Shown here one piece after another: positions 60,676 to 64,000 of a stretch of DNA of 64,000 nucleotides; positions within the stretch are counted from its first letter, which is position 1, and each line of letters opens with the position of its first letter. The DNA is from Dactylis glomerata (Eukaryota > Streptophyta > Magnoliopsida > Poales > Poaceae): contig QXEO01000531.1 of assembly GCA_007115705.1 (NCBI GenBank), forward strand, positions 16,107,464-16,171,463, in the 5' to 3' direction. Made by a program: the position numbers and the translations under genes. The notes beneath the pieces were generated by a model. It did not search any database. It was not told the origin of the DNA and was given only the letters and a program-made list of their open reading frames with translations.

Positions 60676-61423
60676 CTCATAGTCGCCTGGAACTGGAAGC
60701 AGACTTCGGCATGAACCATAAGCGACGAACCCATCCAAAAGACAAAGAAATTACCTGAAAAATACAGATATGGATACCGGTAAGGCGGTAATATGCTGAT
60801 CAGGCCATGTCTGACAAAAGCATCAAATACTTTGTTTTCTTACGCATCAAATACTGTTTTTTTTTAGCTGAGACAGTCATTTTCTGTATCTAGAGAGCAA
60901 TATGCTGAACATGCCATGTCAACCAGCAATTCGTAAGGATCTCACGGAACTTTGTGAAAGAAAGAGTCTTTTCAACCCGAGACCGAGAGAAATGATCCTC
61001 TCTATCATGATCGCCATAAAAAGCTCCCACAATCATCAATACCAGTCGCATATCTCCTTTTCAAACTTTCCAAATTTTGTTGCAGATCTCTCCGAATCAT
61101 AAAAAAAAACTCTGCCCTCTATAATTTAGGAGCAGTAGCAGTAAGTAATCGGACCAATTTAATGCCTATTTCTCTCCATTTATTCTAGGGCCTCCGCAAT
61201 TTCGGAGTACCTAAAAATTATTCTTACGTGCTCATCAAACAAATTCAAAAACGAGAAAGGAAATAATAGTATGGCAAAAATTAATTGCAATTTCCTCCTG
61301 TTCCCATCAATCATCCATTTTTCCGGTCCTTCCTAAATTTGCAGCCTTCTTACACCCATACGCCCTTTGGCTTTCCCTATATTGTAAATTTGCACATAAG
61401 CCCCTAAAAACCGTTTCCGTCGC
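60676..61423. other. Intergenic DNA downstream of the host gene
   Basis: No gene seen. The part next to 61423 is the likely 3' untranslated region of the minus-strand gene. Confidence 0.4.
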
Positions 61424-62896
61424 TCAGCTCTTCTTCCACTCTTCGTCGGAGCCGTCGCTGCCGGCGAGGTAGGCCTTCTTCCTCTTCTCGGCGCGCGCGC
61501 AGGCACAGATGACGACGAAGCACGCGGCGTAGACCGCGTACACGCGCCAGTTCGCGCGCGGGGCCTCGCCGGCGGCGGCGCGGTGGAACACGGCGGCGTA
61601 GTAGTGGAGTCCGACCGCCAGCCCCACCACCATCTGCGCCAGCCCGAGCGCCTTGGTGGCGTCCGGGCCGCCGTCATCCTCCGGCGCGGCGGCCCCGGAG
61701 AAGATGGCCACGAGGTCCACCATCTGGAGCACCAGGTAGCCCATGAAGCCGAGCGACTGCGCGGCCTGCGTCCAGGCGAACGCCGCCGGGGAGGCGGCGT
61801 GGAAGAAGCGGAGCGGCTCCAGCCCCGTGGCGGCGGCGGCGAGCGCGAGCGTGGCGAAGTAGATGGCGAGGTACGCCTGCGAGAGCAGCAGCGCGCGGTG
61901 GAGGAGCGGCAGGAACGGGCCCAGACGCCGCACCAGCGCCGTGAGCATGAAGAGCGGCAGCAGGAGTAGGGCCACCGACACTGCGGACGCCGCTGCAGCC
62001 GCCCACCGCCCGCCCAGGATCGGCCGCACGCTGCCGGCGATCCCCGTGTTGGCGGCCGACAGGTACGCCTTGGACGTGTAGGACAGCCGCGCCAGGTCCG
62101 GCATCAGCGTCTCGTGCAGCCGCGCGGGCAGGCCCCGGAAATCGGACATGAGGTCCTCCGTACCCTCCGCCTCCTCTTCGAACACCACGTCCTCCTCCAC
62201 CCCCGCCGCCGTCTCCTTGCTCACGGTCACGGTCGTTGCGTCCGCCTTCGGCTTCGCCTTCACGTCGGCGACCACCGGCGGCTTCTTGGTCGATTTGGCC
62301 GGCTTGCCGCCTGCATCCGCCGTCGAATTGGACGGCTTCTTCGTCTTCGGTGCGCCTCCCTCAGATTTCACCGGCTTGGCCGCCTTGGCAGCGCCCATCT
62401 TTGTGGACTTGGCGGAATCGGTGCTCTTGGGCTTTGTGGTGGCCGACTTATCCGGCTTGGCGGTGGTGCCCTTGTCAGTCTTGGCGGTGGCGGTGGCGCC
62501 CTTGTCCAGTTTCGCGGCGGCTGCCGTCTTCTCCAGCTTCGGGACCTTTGGCTTGGTAACGGCAACATCGCCGCCCGCTTTGGTGGTTGTCTTCTTGGTG
62601 ACCTTGGCTGTCGTGGTCGGCTCCGATTTCTTTCCTTTCACAGCAGCCTTGGCGGTCTGGTTCTTGCCGTCGACGGAGACCTTCTTCTTGATCTTGCTCG
62701 CCGCGGCGGTCTTGGGGGCCTTGACCGGCTCGTCCCCCTCGTCGTCTTCGGACACCAGGAGCGCCTTGCGGCCGCCGGCGACCTTGGGCTTGGGCTTGGA
62801 CGCCGGCGCGGCGGAGGAGCAGAGCGCAATGTGGGAGCAGAGGAGGGCGAGGAGCAGGAGCAGCAGCAGCGGCCTCGGCGGTGACCCAGCCGCCAT
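61424..62896 (-). CDS. Polytopic membrane protein with signal peptide and Lys/Ala/Thr-rich domain (host gene)
   Basis: A single exon of 490 residues. I start at 62896 (MAAGSPPRPLLL) because a leucine-rich signal peptide follows at once (residues 9-28). The frame is open for 93 more codons upstream, but those overlap the TATA box. Residues 31-230 are a low-complexity Lys/Ala/Thr/Pro domain like a histone H1 tail, with NQT (79-81) and NST (190-192) as possible glycosylation sites. An acidic patch (233-248) follows, then a conserved-looking helix (PDLARLSYTSKAYLSAAN). Five hydrophobic segments lie at about 298-321, 334-357, 370-400, 414-437 and 450-467, then a charged tail. No catalytic motif is visible. 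It looks like a plant-specific endomembrane or plasma-membrane protein; NPU-like identity is a weak guess from memory. Confidence 0.8.
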   Translation of the reverse strand: MAAGSPPRPLLLLLLLALLCSHIALCSSAAPASKPKPKVAGGRKALLVSEDDEGDEPVKAPKTAAASKIKKKVSVDGKNQTAKAAVKGKKSEPTTTAKVTKKTTTKAGGDVAVTKPKVPKLEKTAAAAKLDKGATATAKTDKGTTAKPDKSATTKPKSTDSAKSTKMGAAKAAKPVKSEGGAPKTKKPSNSTADAGGKPAKSTKKPPVVADVKAKPKADATTVTVSKETAAGVEEDVVFEEEAEGTEDLMSDFRGLPARLHETLMPDLARLSYTSKAYLSAANTGIAGSVRPILGGRWAAAAASAVSVALLLLPLFMLTALVRRLGPFLPLLHRALLLSQAYLAIYFATLALAAAATGLEPLRFFHAASPAAFAWTQAAQSLGFMGYLVLQMVDLVAIFSGAAAPEDDGGPDATKALGLAQMVVGLAVGLHYYAAVFHRAAAGEAPRANWRVYAVYAACFVVICACARAEKRKKAYLAGSDGSDEEWKKS

Positions 62897-63022
62897 CTCT
62901 GGGCGGTGGGGGAAGATCTGGTCGGGGTTTTGGGGGGATGAGAAGAGATACCGCGGCGGTGCGGCGGTGGCGCTAGATCCGGGAGGGAAGAGTGAGGAAG
63001 GGTTAAGGTATTTTTGGCTATT

Positions 63023-63030
63023 GTTATATA
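63023..63030 (-). promoter_or_regulatory. TATA box of the host gene
   Basis: Minus reads TATATAAC, about 127 bases before the ATG at 62896. Transcription would begin near 62995 and give a leader of about 100 bases. It also argues against the longer upstream frame being coding. Confidence 0.55.
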
Positions 63031-63868
63031 GAAATTGGAAGCGGAAAGGGGCGGGCGAGGAGGGAGGGGGAACTACACCACCGCTGCTTCGCTGGTGGTG
63101 GGGTTTGGCCACGGCCGGTACAAGGTCACATGACAACGTGGTGCGTCTCCTCCGAATCGTGGAGACAAACGTCAAACTCTAACAAGTGCAATGTTCAGGG
63201 TTTTCGCCACTAGGAGGGAATATCATGACAGGGATACGAAAACACATGAATTATTAATACGAACTGATTTGTCATACCGCGGTAGAAAAAACATGAGCTT
63301 TCTATATAGATCCAATGCATGTCACAAGGAAAATGATCTCGCTGAGGCGACCAATCGAGCGAAAAAAGATCGGTCCCTCCTTGCGCTCAAAACCCTACTT
63401 AGGGGGCCCACACACGCGATCCCCATCAAGTAACTTCTCAGTATCCCACCTGCAAGCCATCCTGCTCTCCGTCATGCTGTCCCTAGAAATTTTGTATTGG
63501 TAAAAAAGAATATCTCCCAATAGAATTGTCAAAACTACAGCGGCGACACGTCCGCCAGGTGACACATGGCATTTCACTCACTAAAGTGGTCTAATCCGTT
63601 AAAAATCATGCCCCTCATTGTCAGAAATACAGCGGCGGTCGTGCTGCTAGCGCCTACGTTGCTCCTAATTGTCAAATTTAAGGTACTGCTTGACAAGAAA
63701 ACAACATAGTCGAGAGTTGTTTTTGCTCAGCATTTTCCTCTTTTCATGTGTTGGGCATACCTTTGTTTTTCTTCTCTGGATCTCGTTTTTTCATCTGTAA
63801 TCAAAGCTATCGCAAAACACTACATAACACGTCAAAGTTTACTTGTGAGTATTCGTGTCCACGTTGTA
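63031..63868. other. Upstream region of the host gene
   Basis: No gene is seen. It is AT-rich with a few GC-rich motifs (GGCGACACGTCCGCC near 63542) that may be regulatory. Confidence 0.35.
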
Positions 63869-64000
63869 CTCCCTACGCTTCATAAATTTTATCGTGCTAA
63901 AATTTAAATGTGGACATGGTGTTTTGGCTCCTAGCATATGCTCCCTTATTTTACTGCAGTCCAAATCCAAACATATTTGAAAATGTTAAAAATTTCCAAA
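63869..64000. mobile_element. Possible Stowaway-type MITE end, cut by window edge
   Basis: TA followed by CTCCCTACGCTTCATAA recalls the CTCCCTCCGT...TAA ends of grass Stowaway MITEs at a TA target. The other end would lie beyond the window. Confidence 0.35.

Noticed and set aside
62897..63175. 93-codon upstream extension of the host gene
   Set aside because: It covers the TATA box and would bury the signal peptide; the first Met after the likely transcription start is at 62896.
62148..63182. Plus-strand frames up to 344 codons opposite the host gene
   Set aside because: They are mirror frames of a GC-rich Ala/Lys gene and show no motif, promoter or signal of their own.
1..64000. CRISPR arrays, rRNA and tRNA genes
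   Set aside because: No spaced repeats and no cloverleaf genes were seen; tRNA-like motifs are primer-binding sites.

Overview
The window is a transposon-dense stretch of a large grass genome. Triticeae or a close pooid is my inference from LTRs that start TGATACGTC..., from tRNA-Asp-primed Athila-like Ty3 elements and from copia families of this kind. I see one convincing host gene, a single-exon membrane-protein gene at 61424-62896 (minus), and one host pseudogene, a mitochondrial-carrier remnant at 9379-9985 (minus). Almost everything else is retrotransposon.

Layout. 1-6551: 3' part of a Ty3/gypsy element (E) with a gag-protease end on plus, a long intron-containing antisense gene on minus, and a 334-bp LTR. 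6553-8412: a damaged short-LTR copia element (F, minus) with gag only. 8413-10107: host-like DNA with the carrier pseudogene. 10108-55049: a Ty1/copia element (C, plus) whose 3' LTR is split by about 39 kb of nested elements. Two nearly identical Athila-like elements without reverse transcriptase sit there head to head: A2 (minus, 15221-54170, TSD GAGAT) and, inside A2's 3' LTR, A1 (plus, 16286-45839, TSD GGTAT). A1 holds element B (plus, 20812-36270, TSD GGGGG) and a Helitron (minus, 39396-44032). B holds a degenerate Met-primed Ty3 element D (minus, 23528-31623). The insertion order C, A2, A1, B, D is read directly from the interruptions. 55050-61423: LINE relics, a poly-A retroposon with target duplication, and unannotated DNA. 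61424-64000: the host gene, its promoter and a possible MITE end.

How the pieces work. A1 and A2 carry gag plus aspartic protease and an extra downstream ORF, but no reverse transcriptase, RNase H or integrase, so they must have been moved in trans by a complete relative. The same applies to B and E. The most unusual signal is a 51-52 bp GC-rich hairpin found eight times, in the LTRs of A1, A2 and B and again inside A1 and A2 ahead of the extra ORF. Its length is constant and its outer stem shows compensatory base changes. A and B also share noncoding 3' blocks although their coding parts differ.
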